NCBI RefSeq assembly: GCF_001723175.1
Contig: NC_064654.1
Location: forward strand, 1,240,001-1,304,000
DNA: 64,000 bases
Direction of reading: 5' to 3'
Source: Penicillium oxalicum
Taxonomy: Eukaryota > Ascomycota > Eurotiomycetes > Eurotiales > Aspergillaceae
Both the position numbers and the translations under genes were made by a program. Positions 36,030-48,959 of this stretch are shown here, one piece after another; within the stretch, counting starts at the first letter, position 1, and each line of letters starts with the position of its first letter. Below the pieces are notes generated by a model. It was not told where the DNA came from. It ran no database searches and worked only from the letters and a program-made list of their open reading frames with translations.

Positions 36030-36494
36030 AACTAAAAGCACTGTGAGACTAGAAAAGGAAACTATTCGTGAGGAACGAGTTTGTTACTCCTCGTGACTAT
36101 GTGTGACTCTTCCGGATCCGAGATGAGGATCGTAGGGTATAGATGTCTTGATCTCCTATCTCGCCTCACCTCGTTCAAGTCGGCCTTGTGGCAGTCTCGT
36201 GCAATCTACAGATGTCAAGGTCATAGGTTCCCGGGAGGTTTTTGCTTTCTTTTTTTAAAACAAACAAAATTTATTAAACAGACTCTCAACCGAGAGAATG
36301 TCAAGGATACAGACTCGTCAATCGTCTGGAATTTATTCTATTCAGGTGCTGGTGTCATCCGGTAGTCCCCAAGTGAGTAATCGTAAAACGTAGTCTAAAG
36401 TTACTATTCTGCAACGAGCGTCATGGTTCTCCTTCCATTCCTTTGCCCCCCACCCCCTCTGTATAGATGAGGCGGGTCGCATCACTCAAATCCT

Positions 36495-39400
36495 TCAGCT
36501 GGTCAACGTCAAGGCCTCATCCAGAAGACGTTGCACCACACTCGATCGCTCATTCGTCCTCCATCCCCGGAGGGACTCCTTCAGCTGCGCCTCTGGCGGG
36601 CCCCGAACCCTCGGCCGAACCGTGAGATATGCCAGAATGGCCTCGGCGCGAGCCTTGCGCACCATTTCCACCGCATCACTGTCGCGGAGAAGCAACGATG
36701 CCATCGATCGCATGGGCGCTGCCAGTGCCGATGCCAACGCAGAATCCGACTCGACCGCGGATCCGGACGCAGCCTCCGCGGCGCCCGACCACTTCTGCAC
36801 TCGCGTGAAAAACGCTTGGAGCTCCTGATAGACCGTGCTGACAACCTGGCGAGCCCCGTGGGTCATTGCCTGGTCCAACGGACGGATCACCTGTTGCACG
36901 TATTCTCCCAGCACTACGGTTTAACTTAGCAGGTGAACGGACGCTAGGGGGTTCCCGCAGGAGTAACGCCCGGATCGGGTTGTCCTTTCCGTGTTTTTCC
37001 CCTCTTTCCATTGATTTTGGCTTTGTCCTCTTTTTTTTTTCTCTCCTCTCTCTGACACCACTCCCCTTCCTCCAACGCTGGTCTTGTCCGGGAGGTTCCT
37101 ACCCTCCTCGGAGCAAGCTGTGTCGAGGGAGAAGGAGCAGAGAAAAGGACCATCAAAAAAAAGCAGGGCAACTCCGAAACCAAGGAAGAAGGAAAAAGGC
37201 AGGAAAAGAACGTTGCAGAGCGAAAGGGTGAGAATGAAAGAAAAGACACTAAGGTCTTCTCGAGAGGAGGGGAGGGGGGGCAAAAGCCAAAAAAAATATA
37301 AAAAGAAAATTTCACGCAACGTACCTCTGGGCTCTGCCGCGGTGGGGTTGAGACACTGCAGCAGACATTCGATGCCTGCAGCCAATGTCTCGGATGAATC
37401 CGGTCCCTTGCCGTCAATGTCCATGTTATCTCCATCCTGATCATTTTCCTCCACGATCTCATCGATCACGGGGACTACAATCGCAAGAGCGCGAGCCGTC
37501 AGGTCGACGTCCCGCGCTTGCGCAATTTGGCCCAAGGCTCGCAGCCCATGAGGCCGATATGCGGCATTATTTCGCTTCGCTTCACGCACGGCGATAGTCT
37601 AAGAAGCGGTAATGTACGCCGGGTTAGTCTGAGTCCCGTTCGGGCGAGGTTATACAGAAGAGGAGGAAAGGAATCTGAAAGTCTTCGCAAAATGGATGGA
37701 ACAGAACGTACCTCGAGCAAAGTGGCCAGGTCTGCTTGTGCCGCCCAGAGTACCCGACCGGAGCGCGCGAACTTCACGAGTGCCTTTAGAACCACTTCTT
37801 TTCCCTCCCAGGTTTTCCCCGACAAGGCTTTCTCCAGAACCGGCCAGACAAACTGTGCGGTCGCAAGATCCAGCTCGCCGTCCAAGGACAACACCGCTTG
37901 AGCGATCGCTCGTGCGGCCGTGTGCTTGATTGCCCACCGCGCAGAGTCCAAGTTCTCAGCAACCAGGCCAACGATCTCGCGAAGGTAGAGCGAGACGGCC
38001 CGATTGCCACCCACGTTGTCTTGCCAGACCTTGTCAAACTCTTCCTTGACATGTTCATCCGCGTCGTGTTTGCACATGAAGACGAATGGGAGTGCAGCCG
38101 TAGCAAAGGCCATGAAGCGATCGTTGGAGAGCTTGGAGGCCGAGTAGAGAATTTCCGCCGCGATATTTCGAGGTGTCACATCCTCTCCGTTGAGATAGAG
38201 ATTCTTAGCGTACTCGATCGTCTTCAGAACTTGGTCATCAGAGGCCAGTCGTAAGAGATATCCCATGGACGTGCAGTAGGAGGCGCTGACAGTCTCATTT
38301 CGATCAACGACGTATTTGCTCAACAGTTGAATAAACCGATCAGCATAAGGGCGGAAGAGCAAGGTCTTCATACTCAGTAGCACCAAAACACGGCTGCAGC
38401 CCACTTTCGAAGGAAGGCCGACGGCAGTGCGAAGGGTATTCTCCAGCTTGGGCGCTAGGTCCTTGACACTGTTCTCGTCTAGGTGGTCGAGCAAGTGTCG
38501 CTCGATGACCTCCATCATGGGAGAGGTGCGGATGCTCGACAAGCGCATCTTGTCAATGTCTTGGCCGGTCAGGCCGTACTTGTCGGCGTTGAGATGGACA
38601 TAATTGACAGCTTGGGGTTCCAAGGAACTGAGCGAGCTGAGGAATTTCTCCAGAATACTTGGGATAAACGGATGGAGCAATGTGCCGGGGCTCTTTTTGA
38701 TGATCTGCACAAGCGCCCCGATCGCGAACCCACGCACTTCCTCTACGCTGGAATCCAAGCCTTTGTCGCTAAGCAAGAAAGGGACAGCGCTACCGAGAAG
38801 GATTCCAGCCCGTTTCTCGGAGCCGTTAGTCTCTAGCGTGCGGATTACCGAATTGGTGATGGTTTGGCATAGTTTCAGGGCAGCCGTTCGCACGGACTCT
38901 TTAATGTCATCCAGGAGCTTAAAAGCTCGACTGTAGATTTCATCAAGATATTGGGCATATTTTTCGGGCCGCCGCCCGGACACCAGGTCAGCCACCGCGA
39001 CGCAACTGGCCTGACGGACACGCCACTCGCGCCCCGAAAGCATGCTCTTGAGCAGGTCCTCCATAATTTGATCAAAATACGTGTCGACCACCACGGTCGG
39101 ATCCTTGACAAGGGCTTGCCAGATGGAATTCATCGATCGTTGCACATTGGGATTGGGGTCAAATCGGTAGCGGAAGAGTTTCGGATAGATTTTGGGGTTC
39201 TTAGCCAGATACCCATCAACGCTGGAGTCAGAGAAGATTGTACTGATCCCAAACCGACCGAATGCAGCACGGTTTGTCCACAAGGCATTGTTGGATGCCA
39301 TGGACATGAATCGGTAGACAAGCGTTGGATCACCGGCCTCAGCAGCCAGGTTCATGATATCCTTGTAGGTATTTACCGAAGACCCTTCGCCGGTTGGCAA

Positions 39401-42400
39401 AGCTCCGGGCTCAAACAGTTGTGTGTCTCCACTGACATTCCCACCGCCAAGGTTGGACCCCGTTGCTGTGAAAGAGTCCACCAAGTCGCGGACGAGGTCG
39501 TCCTTTAAGGATTGGTCGCCGATTTCGTAGACGAGACTGAGACCATGGGCACCAGTCTCCTGTACAACTTCGTCGCGACTCCCTAGCAAGCTGGTGAAGG
39601 TGGCTTGACACTGGCGCAGGCGTGCCTGCATTTCCGGAAGATGGCCGCAATTCTTCACGAGGGACAGAAGCCAGATTGCCGACGCCTTCCGGAGAGAGGG
39701 TTTGGAGGCACGGCAGTCCGTGATGAGCTTGTCACACACATCGGTAAACACTGAACGGGGTACCTCTAAGCGAGGGAATTCCGCATCTACGTCAAACTCC
39801 TGAATCAAAGCCCGTGAGTCCCATCCAGTCGCCACGTTACTCAAGGCTTCGCCAACTGTGAACTGCACTTCCGGACTCTTGATCTCATGAAGCTTGTAGA
39901 GTGAATCGAGGAATTCACCAAACACGGGAGCTCCAGGCTGGGATCGAGAAAAAGTTATTGTCAAAAGACCAAGCGTGGAGATAGGGGTGTTGTTTTCCGA
40001 TTTCGCATCGGTTGCCAGCTTGATGAGAAGCTCTTTCCAGCCATCTTCCGGTAGCGTCTGCACTGAGATGATGCCGGATAAACTCAGCTGGCCAATTGCA
40101 GCCTCAGCAGTTCGCTGAAGCAGAGTATCCCGCGAAGCACCGATGATGTCAATGATTGTGTCGATGTGTTGCTTGACCTGTGATTCAGAGATCCGATTGA
40201 GGAGCTTCCGATATGCGAGCCGACTAAGCAGAGAGGATAAAGCCATAATTGCGCCGCGAACGCGGAGCGCGGCCTCACCAATAGCAGAGTTCCAGGTCTC
40301 GATCGTACTGGCCATCTCAGTAACATACGCGTTGAGCCTCATTTCGTCGAAAGAAGGATGAGACACAAGAATTCCAAAAGCTCTGGCGGCGAAACCCTGA
40401 ACATCCTGGTTGTTGCTGAACACAGCTTTCGTCAAATGCTGGGAGAAAGGGAGAAGCTTCTCGACCACGTCGTTTGGCGACAACGCGCAAATCTCCACAA
40501 AATTGAGACCACACTGACGCAGTCCTGTAAGTCCTTCTTTAGAAAGTCCTTGAAGAATTCCAGAGAGGAACAAGATAACTGGCTCTCTCGCAGAGTTGCG
40601 GATGTATTGACGCACGGCATCACGTGCATCTTTACTGGATGAGAGCTCGACTTCCAGCTTGTAATCCCAGTCTTGGCCAAGTTCGGTCGAAATCCCTGCT
40701 GCATGAAATGACTCGGAGAGAAGCGTATTTCGGAGAAAAGCCACGGCCGGGACCAAAGCTCGTTGATAAGGACCCGACAGCAGCTGAGGCTGTGCAACGT
40801 CCTGGACACTAGAAGCTGGATTCTCCTCAGTTGCACCCAAAAGGAATCGGGTTGCGTCGGCAAATTTTGGAAATTCAAACCATGCTTCCACAGTTTGCTT
40901 GGAAGTCTCCCGATCAACCTCCCACTTTTTGTCCTTTGCAGGGTTGAGCAACCGGAACCAATATGGGTGAAGACCCTTCGTCCCTTCTTCCGCAATCTCC
41001 TGCTGTCTGTCTGCTCCTTGCGCCACTGCCATGAGATCGACCCAGCGGGCTACCACATCGCTGTATGGAAGGAATCGATTCGCGAGTCGTACGGCAGCAT
41101 ATTGCACGCCTCGAACAATGTCGAAGCCAGTATCCGGGTCAGTGCTCCCCGGATACAAACGCATTTGGCTCACAAGGAATGGGCGCAGTTGCTCCTGGAA
41201 CTCTACATTGTGACTGTCCAAGGACGAGTTCAAGATACTGCCCAAAGCTTGGTCAATGCTCACAAAGATTTGGGGACTGGAATCATCTGAAGCGAGAGAC
41301 GTGAACAACCATCGAATCAAGTCAAATTCAAAGTTCTCTCCAGTTTCGTCACGAAGCTGAAAGTCGACTTTGGGTACCAGGATACCGATACTTTCGTACG
41401 CAAGGCCTCGCAGGCTCAAATCAGTCGCAGGAAGCCTCTGCCCACTGGCGCCGGGACTCGGCCACCCTTGAGACTGGATAAAGTCTCTCAACCCAGCGAT
41501 GAGCTTGGGGCAATTTGCTTCAGGGCTGACGGGGATCCCATCCGGACGACCCAGGTGGTGAACGTAAAAATTTGCGTTCTAAGCTTGGCTGCTTGCAGTC
41601 CTTGTGCCGATCTGGCGGCATCGGAAAGGAGTCCATCCTCGATCAGTCTGTAGATTCTTTGCGTATTCTCTGTAGCCTTGATTGATTTCCCTAAGAACAT
41701 CAATATCTTTACTTGCAAAGGTGGGCGGACAGGCGGGGCTCCCTGCGCATCCCCCGTGCCAAAGTAGAGATCGTAGAGCTGCTCCACAACGGAGGGGTCC
41801 TCAAGATCGACGGCAAAGCGTTTCAAAGTCTCATCACCCAGGTCAGCAAGTCGTGAATTGGCGTCTGCCGTGGCAATCAATGAAGGCAGGAATCGCTGCG
41901 AGTCGGCAAAGGCCCCACTTCCAAGGAACCGAAGAGCGATCACTTTGGTCTCCGTCAGGTTCAACCCGCCCGGCGACGCAGGGTTCCAAGTCTCCGTCGC
42001 AGGAGAATCCTTAGTCAGGAATCGATACTCTTCAGGCGACAAGCCTGAACATGTCTGTGCATCAGTTGCGGCCGGGGAGAACAAGAGCAGCTTTGTCAGC
42101 CAAAAAGAAAGGAATCGCGTATCCTCATCCGAGAGGCCCAGACGTTCTTTGAGCTTTTGGTCCTCTTCACTGCCCTTGGGTGGAATCTTGAATAGTGGCA
42201 ATAGTCGTAAAACAAGATTGAACACAATAGCACCCTGTGAAGGGGAAGTACCAATCTGCGCAATCCCTTGTAGTAAAGGAAGCAGGATGTCAATTCTCGC
42301 CTCAGTCCCTAGGCGGTCTATACCTTGTTGAGCATATATCAGGTCAAAGTGACGAATTAGCTGTGACTTTTGTTCCTTGAACTGCTTCAACAGGGCCGCT

Positions 42401-42633
42401 ACGGGCAATTGAATCGAAGGGTTCTTGACTCGGGTGTTGACATGCTGGCAAACAGAAATGACCTTGTTGCGTACCGCGACACTTTCTGATGATAACTTCA
42501 GAAGTAACGGCGGTAGATATGTCATCAGTAAGGACTGAAGTTTCTCATCTGAATCGGCCATGGCGATTCGAAACTCGACCTTGCCTACGAGACTCAGCTC
42601 GCGAGCCTCGAGGCTCGGTGAGTCTGATGCCAT
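36495..42633 (-). CDS. ecm29: Proteasome adaptor/scaffold ECM29, apparent 1-base frameshift
   Basis: HEAT-repeat protein that binds 26S proteasomes and tethers the core particle to the regulatory particle. Exons 42633-37712, 37598-37325 and 36913-36495; corrected length about 1871 residues, close to yeast Ecm29. The N-terminus (ELSLVGKVEFRIAMADSDEKL, LPPLLLKLSSES, RNKVISVCQHVNTRVKN) is typical. Successive HEAT repeats fill the rest. Near 41507 the frame breaks: ...SALKQIAP ends in SSSLG-stop, while the conserved continuation KLIAGLRDFIQSQGWPSPG lies in another frame. One extra base at the GGGG of 41507-41510 (CCCC in sense) would restore it. Because roughly 390 codons before and 1480 after are intact and conserved, a base-call deletion is more likely than a pseudogene. 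The last intron (37324-36914) is 411 bases, the longest one in the window that is supported on both sides. Confidence 0.93.
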
Positions 42634-43835
42634 CGGTGTGGTCTGTGTGTTGCAAATTTCCCGATGTAAAGATGACACCGTCTGCGAGGATCTCCAAGAC
42701 CTCTTTCGAAAGTGAAGGGTTAGTTAGACAGTATTTGAGGGGACTTCTTAGGCTCCATCTCCATACGTAACTGTGGCTAGTCAGCGTGTCCCTTTAGGTT
42801 GGATGGCGATATGGATGGATCCATCCATCAGCCGCGGTCCCCTTCGCTTAGTAATGCGGAGTCCGTTAGCCCCGGGCCAACCTGAACCTTCCCGATCGGA
42901 GAGGACAATAGATGCCTGAGGCCAAAAATCAAGTGCGAGGATTCCTCGGAGTCGGAATCGTTTCCCACACGTTGAGTGGGCTATTCTCTGGGAAATAGGT
43001 AAGTGCGTAGTCTCTGTGACATTATTTTTTGAATAATAGCATTCATTGGAGCTACTGGGATCGAAAATTGAGCTTTGGAGGGGTCTCGATCGAGCTTGAT
43101 TTCTTTTGAAAGAGTACAAATATATATTTCATCGGTGGGAACATTTGACGGCTTCATTCAGCCCAAAGGTTTTAACTTGGACAGGCGTTAGGTAAGAATC
43201 ACTGACCACAGAACAATCTAAAAAAAGTCCGTGAAGAGGAGGAATGAGCCCACTAATCATATTCTCCACCCGTAAGTGACAAGTATCACCACAAGTTGAT
43301 GACTCGAGCTTTGGATGAGTCGAGGTGACCAGGTATGTCAGGCTCCCCGACATGTCAGCATGATCTGTCCGGGTGCAGGGGATTTATAAAATCAAGAGAT
43401 GTTGCCAAAATGACCGATCTAACAAAAATGATCGCATAATCATCAATTGATATGCACATCTTAGAATCTCGGACACCATGTGGAGGGCCCAAGCAATGCT
43501 GCACTTGATCATTCTGAGCTTTTCATGACCAACAAAGCACCGCCCACCATCTCACGCAGGATCTGCGTGCGAATCAGTAAGCTATGTTGAGACCAAAGCA
43601 GTCTAAGCGCCAAAATGGGTTGCCACTATACAAGAATATCGATGCTATACAGTGAAAAGGTTGTGTATGGCGACGTAGATGCTAGTCAAAACATGTTGTC
43701 TTTGACAATGAAGACATGCCATGAGTTGATGCGATCAAGAGTATGGAAATTCAAGTTCGGGCCTTTGAAGAGGCCGAGCCAAATTGCTGAGACGTAATGC
43801 ATGTTGATGCTGGAATCGGACCAATGCGTCGATCA
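42634..43835. other. Upstream region of ECM29 and 3' flank of the IRC20-like gene
   Basis: 1.2 kb with no supported gene. It is AT-rich after 43380. It should contain the ECM29 promoter and the 3' untranslated region of the SNF2-RING gene. Confidence 0.5.
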
Positions 43836-46800
43836 TCATGATCCGTTTTCGTCTCTCCTCTGTTCTGCAGCTTCGCCACGTAAAAATCGGCTGACCTCCC
43901 TTTCTGCGTCGGTTGAAAAGTCGTGCTCCTGCCTTCCCGCAGTTGCTCCAAAGAGGCACTGCCAGAGGTCGTCCTTTTGGACAAGTTCCCCACCCGCAGC
44001 TCCGCTTGCCATGAGGTTATTCAGAGTCGCATCTTCCAATTCCATGGAATTTGCAGAATCGATTGCGGTTTCAGTGAGATCGTTGATCAGAGACTCATTC
44101 CCAGCACCCAAATCTGCCGACTGGATCTTCTTAACTTGCTTTTTCTTTTCAAGAATGTGAGCAAGACGCCGATTGACCGATAGTTCGTAGATGGATTCTT
44201 CAACAGTCCCGGATATGAGATACATCCACACTGTTGTGGGGCGGTGCTGACCGATTCGATGCACACGCGCAATTGCTTGAAGCTCAATAGCGGTATTGAT
44301 GAGCGGCTCACATAAGAATACGTGCGTTGCACTGATCAAAGTCAGACCGGAGGATTGCGCTTTTCCATGTAGCAAGAAACATTCGATCTGGTTCTGGTGT
44401 TAGGATGTGGTACGTCATGAAGGCACAGGAGAGGTTCAACACGCACCGCCGGGTCTTTCTTGAATTTTTCAATTCCACCGGGGGTATCAACACTGCTGCT
44501 GACAATCCCGAAGCGTTCAAAAGCTCGTTTAAGAACGACCAAGAAATTTCGATACTGCGAGAAGACAATTGCCTTCGCTCCTGGATCATACTCCCGGAGC
44601 CATATTAAATGACGCGCAAGAGTGTCGACCTTAGTGCCAAAGGATCCATTAAGACTTATATTCTCGATCTGTTTCAAGAGCCCGGAGCTGATGTCACTGT
44701 AGATCGCATTCTTTGCATGTCTTCCGTGATCGAACTTGAGAGGAGTTGCTTCCTCTTGTGCAACAATCTCTTGCGGCTTATAGGTGATTTGGTGAAAGTC
44801 GTTTAATTTGAGAGGTTTCTTGCAAATAGGGCAGTTCCGGTGTTGGTTCCACCACAGACGAAGGCAATCCGAGCAGTATTTGTGTCCACAGACAGTCAGA
44901 AGACCTGATTGGGTGTCAGTATATATGATCATTGAAAGATGATTACCAAGTATCAGCATCTGGGAAATTACCTGTCTCGAAACTTGACTGGCAGATGATG
45001 CATTTCCGGTCCTCCTCCCCCGACTCGTCACGTAAGTGGATTAAGTATCGCCTTTTGGCCTTCAAAGATGAAATCTTGGAACATATCTTCTCTTCTTGTT
45101 GTAATTTGGATCGAAAGATTTCCTCATCCAGTGGCTTGCCGGCGCTCTCCTCATCATACGGTGCGACCGTGTCCGAAATCTGCTGAAGATGACGATAGTA
45201 CTCGAGCCGATTGTTCATCGCATCGCGAAACATCTCCACTTCTTTCTCAAGATTGGAACATGTCTTTATTTGTTCTGCGAGAATGTGGCCCGCGTTCTTC
45301 AATACCAAAGTCACCAACTCCAACTCAGCACTAGCGCGCGAGCTTCCCCCCGAGGCTTGCCACTCCAGTGATCCGGCAAGACTGCGGAGCTCACTGACAA
45401 TGCCACGCAGCGACCCGAGCTCAGGTTCTGGCATGAGCTCACAACGAGTGTTCATGATAGACAGGAACAATTGCGGAGATGGGCCCTCTCCCGCTTTGGC
45501 TTGAGTTATACCGGCCCTTGTTTCGTGCGAGATAAGGATATTCTTCTGCCCGGTAAGAGCATCGTGACGGTCGGCGTACATGGTGCGCAGCGCTTCCATA
45601 TACACGTACATTTCGTCCTGGTGTTTCGTAGAACGCTCGTACTCGTTTCCTTCTAGCTCGGCATTCTCCTCCTGGTCAATTAGTGACTGTGACACTAGGC
45701 TTGTCATGGCGTCTCGCCACTCAACGTATTGCCCTGCATGCTTGTTCAGAGCAGCACATAGGTCTTCGAACTTGTTAAGAAGCCTGTAGGACTCTATCCC
45801 CCGGCTATACAGATGAGGCTTCATCTTGGGAATGCGGACAAAGTCATTCTTCTTAGCCCTTTCCCTGATTCTTTTCATGTATCGCTCAGCTTTGCGGGAT
45901 ACATCTGTCAACATTTCTTTTCGAATCAGCTTCGCCGCCTCGTATCTTTCTTCTTCCTCCTTCTCGAGAGCTTTAAACTCTTCCGAGTCCGGTGGCGTGA
46001 GACTGGCGTCACTTTTTATCTGGTAGTATGCGTTGGCGGTGAAAAAGACTGCAATGTGCTGCACTTCCAGGGCCGCGCGCAATTTGAGGCGGCATTGCCC
46101 AATTCGACTATTTTTATCGATCTCCTCTTCACTTTCGTCGTCGGTCGGGTCGACAGAGACCTCTGCTGTGGCCGCTGTGCCACCCAACTGAGTAGCCAGC
46201 CCTTGGTTCTTCAGTTTTTGCAGATGAAGCTGCTGGCGACTCTCGTTGACAAGCTCGGTGGCATGATCCAGAGCGCTCTGCCAAACAGCCAAAGCCTCGT
46301 GCTTGCGCTTTGCGTTCTCCAGTAGCTGGCCTCGACGAAGTTGTGTAAGAAGCAGCGCACGCTCTTCAGCACGAATGGAACCTTCGTTGGTCTCTATCAT
46401 GACCTCAAGCACCTCACCAACTGTTCTCAATGGCCCATTTCCTGCGCCCAAGGCTCGACGATTGCTACCACTCACTTCGGGATGAAGACATGTTTGGCGA
46501 AGTCGAGTTAACCATCCGCGCATCCTCTCGATAATGATCGGGTCCTCTGGGCTCCAATCTTCGGTAAGAGGCGCGCCAAATGTATCAAGACCGCATTGGT
46601 CGCACATCTCTTCGAATAGTTGTCCATAGTGTTGCTCCTCGATTGGAGTGAACGGCACAGTAATCACTATCCGCTTCTGCGGAGGCAGGCGCAGCTCATC
46701 ACGGACTTTGTCTTTACTGTGCCGAAGCGCGATAGAATTGACAATATTGACCAACACCGGACCAAACCGAGAGTATAAGCGTTTCCAGAGCGGGCTCGAA

Positions 46801-48586
46801 TCACAAAATGGCCTATATTGAAGGAAAAGCAATAGACCGAACAGATCGTCAATGTTTCTCCGCAGAGGTGTGCCAGTCACAGCCCAGGCATTTTGTCGAG
46901 GGATCAAACGAGCCACCTTTGCCGCATTGCTAACGCCGCTCTCAATCATCTGCGCTTCATCCAAACAGACACGCCACCAGGAGATCCTAATCAAAGGCGT
47001 TTTACGAGGTTCAAATCGCTTTTCATGGCGCAGACTCCGCCCCGGAGTGACACCAGCGTAGTGTATCTCTCGAGAAATAACGTTATAGGTCGTCAGAACA
47101 ACGTCAAAGTCTGCAATTTCCTCCACCATCAAGTCGTCAGACCGTTCTTGGCCACGTTTGATGCCTGTGTAGTGGTGTACACGCAATTTTGGGGCATGTT
47201 GTCGAATTTCTTCCTTCCACTGATCTAGAATGGCCGGCGGTGTAATAATCAAAGTAGCCCCGGACACTCGTAAGCCATCCGGATTCAACTTGAGCATATC
47301 GTTGCTAGGTCGTCGGTTCAGGTCTATGAGCGCAATCATCTCAACTGTTTTTCCAAGGCCCATCTCTTCGGCAAGAATGCCTCCCCGCAGAAGGTTCGCA
47401 GCATCATCCCACAGGGAAATCTGAGTTGTTACTGTCATGAAGAGGTGGCTAAAATAGCAGATGTTTCCGTCTGCGTCCACCATTTGCTGAAACGATGCTG
47501 GAATAGCATCATGTGACCTGTGATCGACGGGGCTGACACTTCCATCCTGTTGAATTTGATATCCCTCCCTCCAGAGCAGCCATCTGACTGCGCGCCGTTG
47601 GAACGGGAAGAGCTCACATTCAAGGTCAGGTAATTGAATGATGGCAGATGACCCCTCTGTATTCTCGGGCACATGAACATTATCATAAAATTCGCGAGGT
47701 GACCACGCGCGAGAATATCCAAGAAGCTTCTCCCGGCGCTGGCGCTGTGTCTCTGCGTGGAAATCGACCTGTTCCTCATGCAGAGCATATTGGCTGAAGA
47801 ATTCCAGCACAGAATCTGAGAGGTGATTGAGATCAGGAATGTCCAGGGAGTCAACCCACAGACCAACGATTTCAAGAAGCAGACAATTGTTCTCTGGGAG
47901 GAGCTGCAATGTGGCCTGGTAGCACGCCGTCGGAGGACGATTGAAGTACCGATCGGCAGCGGCCAAGGAAGTCAGATGGCGGGCATTTTTGATAAATACA
48001 CTGATTTTTGTGTGTTCCAACGCACAAGACGCAAGGTTCTCATTATCCTCATCGGGCGTGCTCAACCGCAAATTGCAAACGATCTGATCCTCGTCGCATC
48101 CATCGGTGACAGCCAGCGTATTAGACCTTGGCAGTTCCTCTCCGCGGATGTCGACAAGAACAGGCAAACTGCGTTGTTGGCCAAGGATGGTGATCGGTAG
48201 CTTTATATCGTCAGGAAAAGGCTCTGTGTAAACCTGCGCAATGGTGGCAAACGTCAGTTCAATGCTTGCAGTGCGAGAAAGCGCGCCACCCTCTTACCAG
48301 TCGCAAAGACAGTCTGGTCAACGGGACATAGCCACTAGGTAGCCCATTTGATGAGACTCCCAATTGATGCTTAAGACTGAAAGGGCCAGATTTTGCTCCT
48401 TTTCGCCTTTTGCTGGGGCGTCCTTCTATATCGGCTGTATCGATGTGCGCAAACGCGGAGATAAGGCTCTCGGGGATGGGCCCTTGCAGTGATATGACAG
48501 TCAGCCATGTTCCTTTCTTTTCATGATCGAAATTTCGGGCGGGTAAGCATACCAGGAATTGAGCAGGCCTCTACAACTGCACTCAT
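43836..48586 (-). CDS. SNF2-family ATPase with RING finger (IRC20/SHPRH-like E3 ubiquitin ligase)
   Basis: Nuclear ATPase/E3 ligase of the Irc20/SHPRH class, linked to recombination and DNA-damage tolerance. Exons 48586-48553, 48482-48298, 48233-44972, 44904-44447 and 44387-43836 give 1496 residues. Features in order: short N-terminus with a basic KRRK motif; SNF2 ATPase with Walker A GGILAEEMGLGKT (Lys about 368) and motif II DEAQ rather than DEAH, as in SHPRH; long insertion with coiled-coil-like, charged sequence between the helicase halves; RING finger CIICQSSFETG ... CGHKYCSDC ... CPIC spanning the exon 3/4 junction; then helicase C-terminal motifs KAIVFSQY, FLLHGKAQSSGLTL and QAIARVHRIGQHRPT. 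The first exon contributes only 11 codons, supported by a GTATGC donor, an upstream CTGAC branch site and the acceptor CTGCAAG. The RING insertion inside the ATPase supports the SHPRH/IRC20 assignment over RAD5. Confidence 0.9.
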
Positions 48587-48959
48587 GCTTTACTAGCACT
48601 GAGCAACGGCGCCAGACCACGCAAGAGGATAAGGATGCATGTGTAAAGCACCGAGGCCGCGGAGATCCTTTATCGATAAAGTCACGTGGTCTTGGGGACC
48701 CACGGTTGTGGGTCCAGATAGCTTAAGTACCCCCGTCAAGCTCAGGATGTGGATGAGGCCCTCTAAGCGGTGATTAGGTATCTCTCAGATTACTTGATCA
48801 TGAAGTCCGGTGCTTTGCCCATGTTTTGTTCTGCAAATAGCAGGGACTTTATGCAGTAGTTGTTTTCTGCTTGTATATATTTGTATGTGTGATGAACACG
48901 AATCTTCTCATTCCTAATTTAGATGAATCCGAGTCATGCATTTCACAGAAGCATCTCGT
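48587..48959. other. Short intergenic region
   Basis: About 370 bases between the IRC20-like start and the stop of the PNGase A-like gene, both on the minus strand. It must hold the promoter of the SNF2-RING gene. One CACGTG occurs at about 48684. Confidence 0.5.

Larger units (their letters stand above)
28482..36494. other. 8-kb region without a recognisable gene
   Basis: No open frame here resembles a known family, and none can be extended with consistent splice sites; the longest ones are random-looking and rich in translated low-complexity sequence. The stretch is studded with purine/pyrimidine tracts and homopolymers: poly-A near 29650-29680 and 29781-29796, CT repeat 31868-31882, GA repeat 32633-32652, G18 at 33115-33132, G22 at 36008-36029. 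Both flanking genes are on the minus strand, so most of it is upstream of the Zn2Cys6 gene ending at 28481. Long untranslated leaders or noncoding transcripts are possible but cannot be shown. Confidence 0.55.

Noticed and set aside
37499..41491. ECM29 as two separate adjacent genes
   Set aside because: The two halves are both parts of one conserved protein, meet with no gap, and total the expected length once one base is added.
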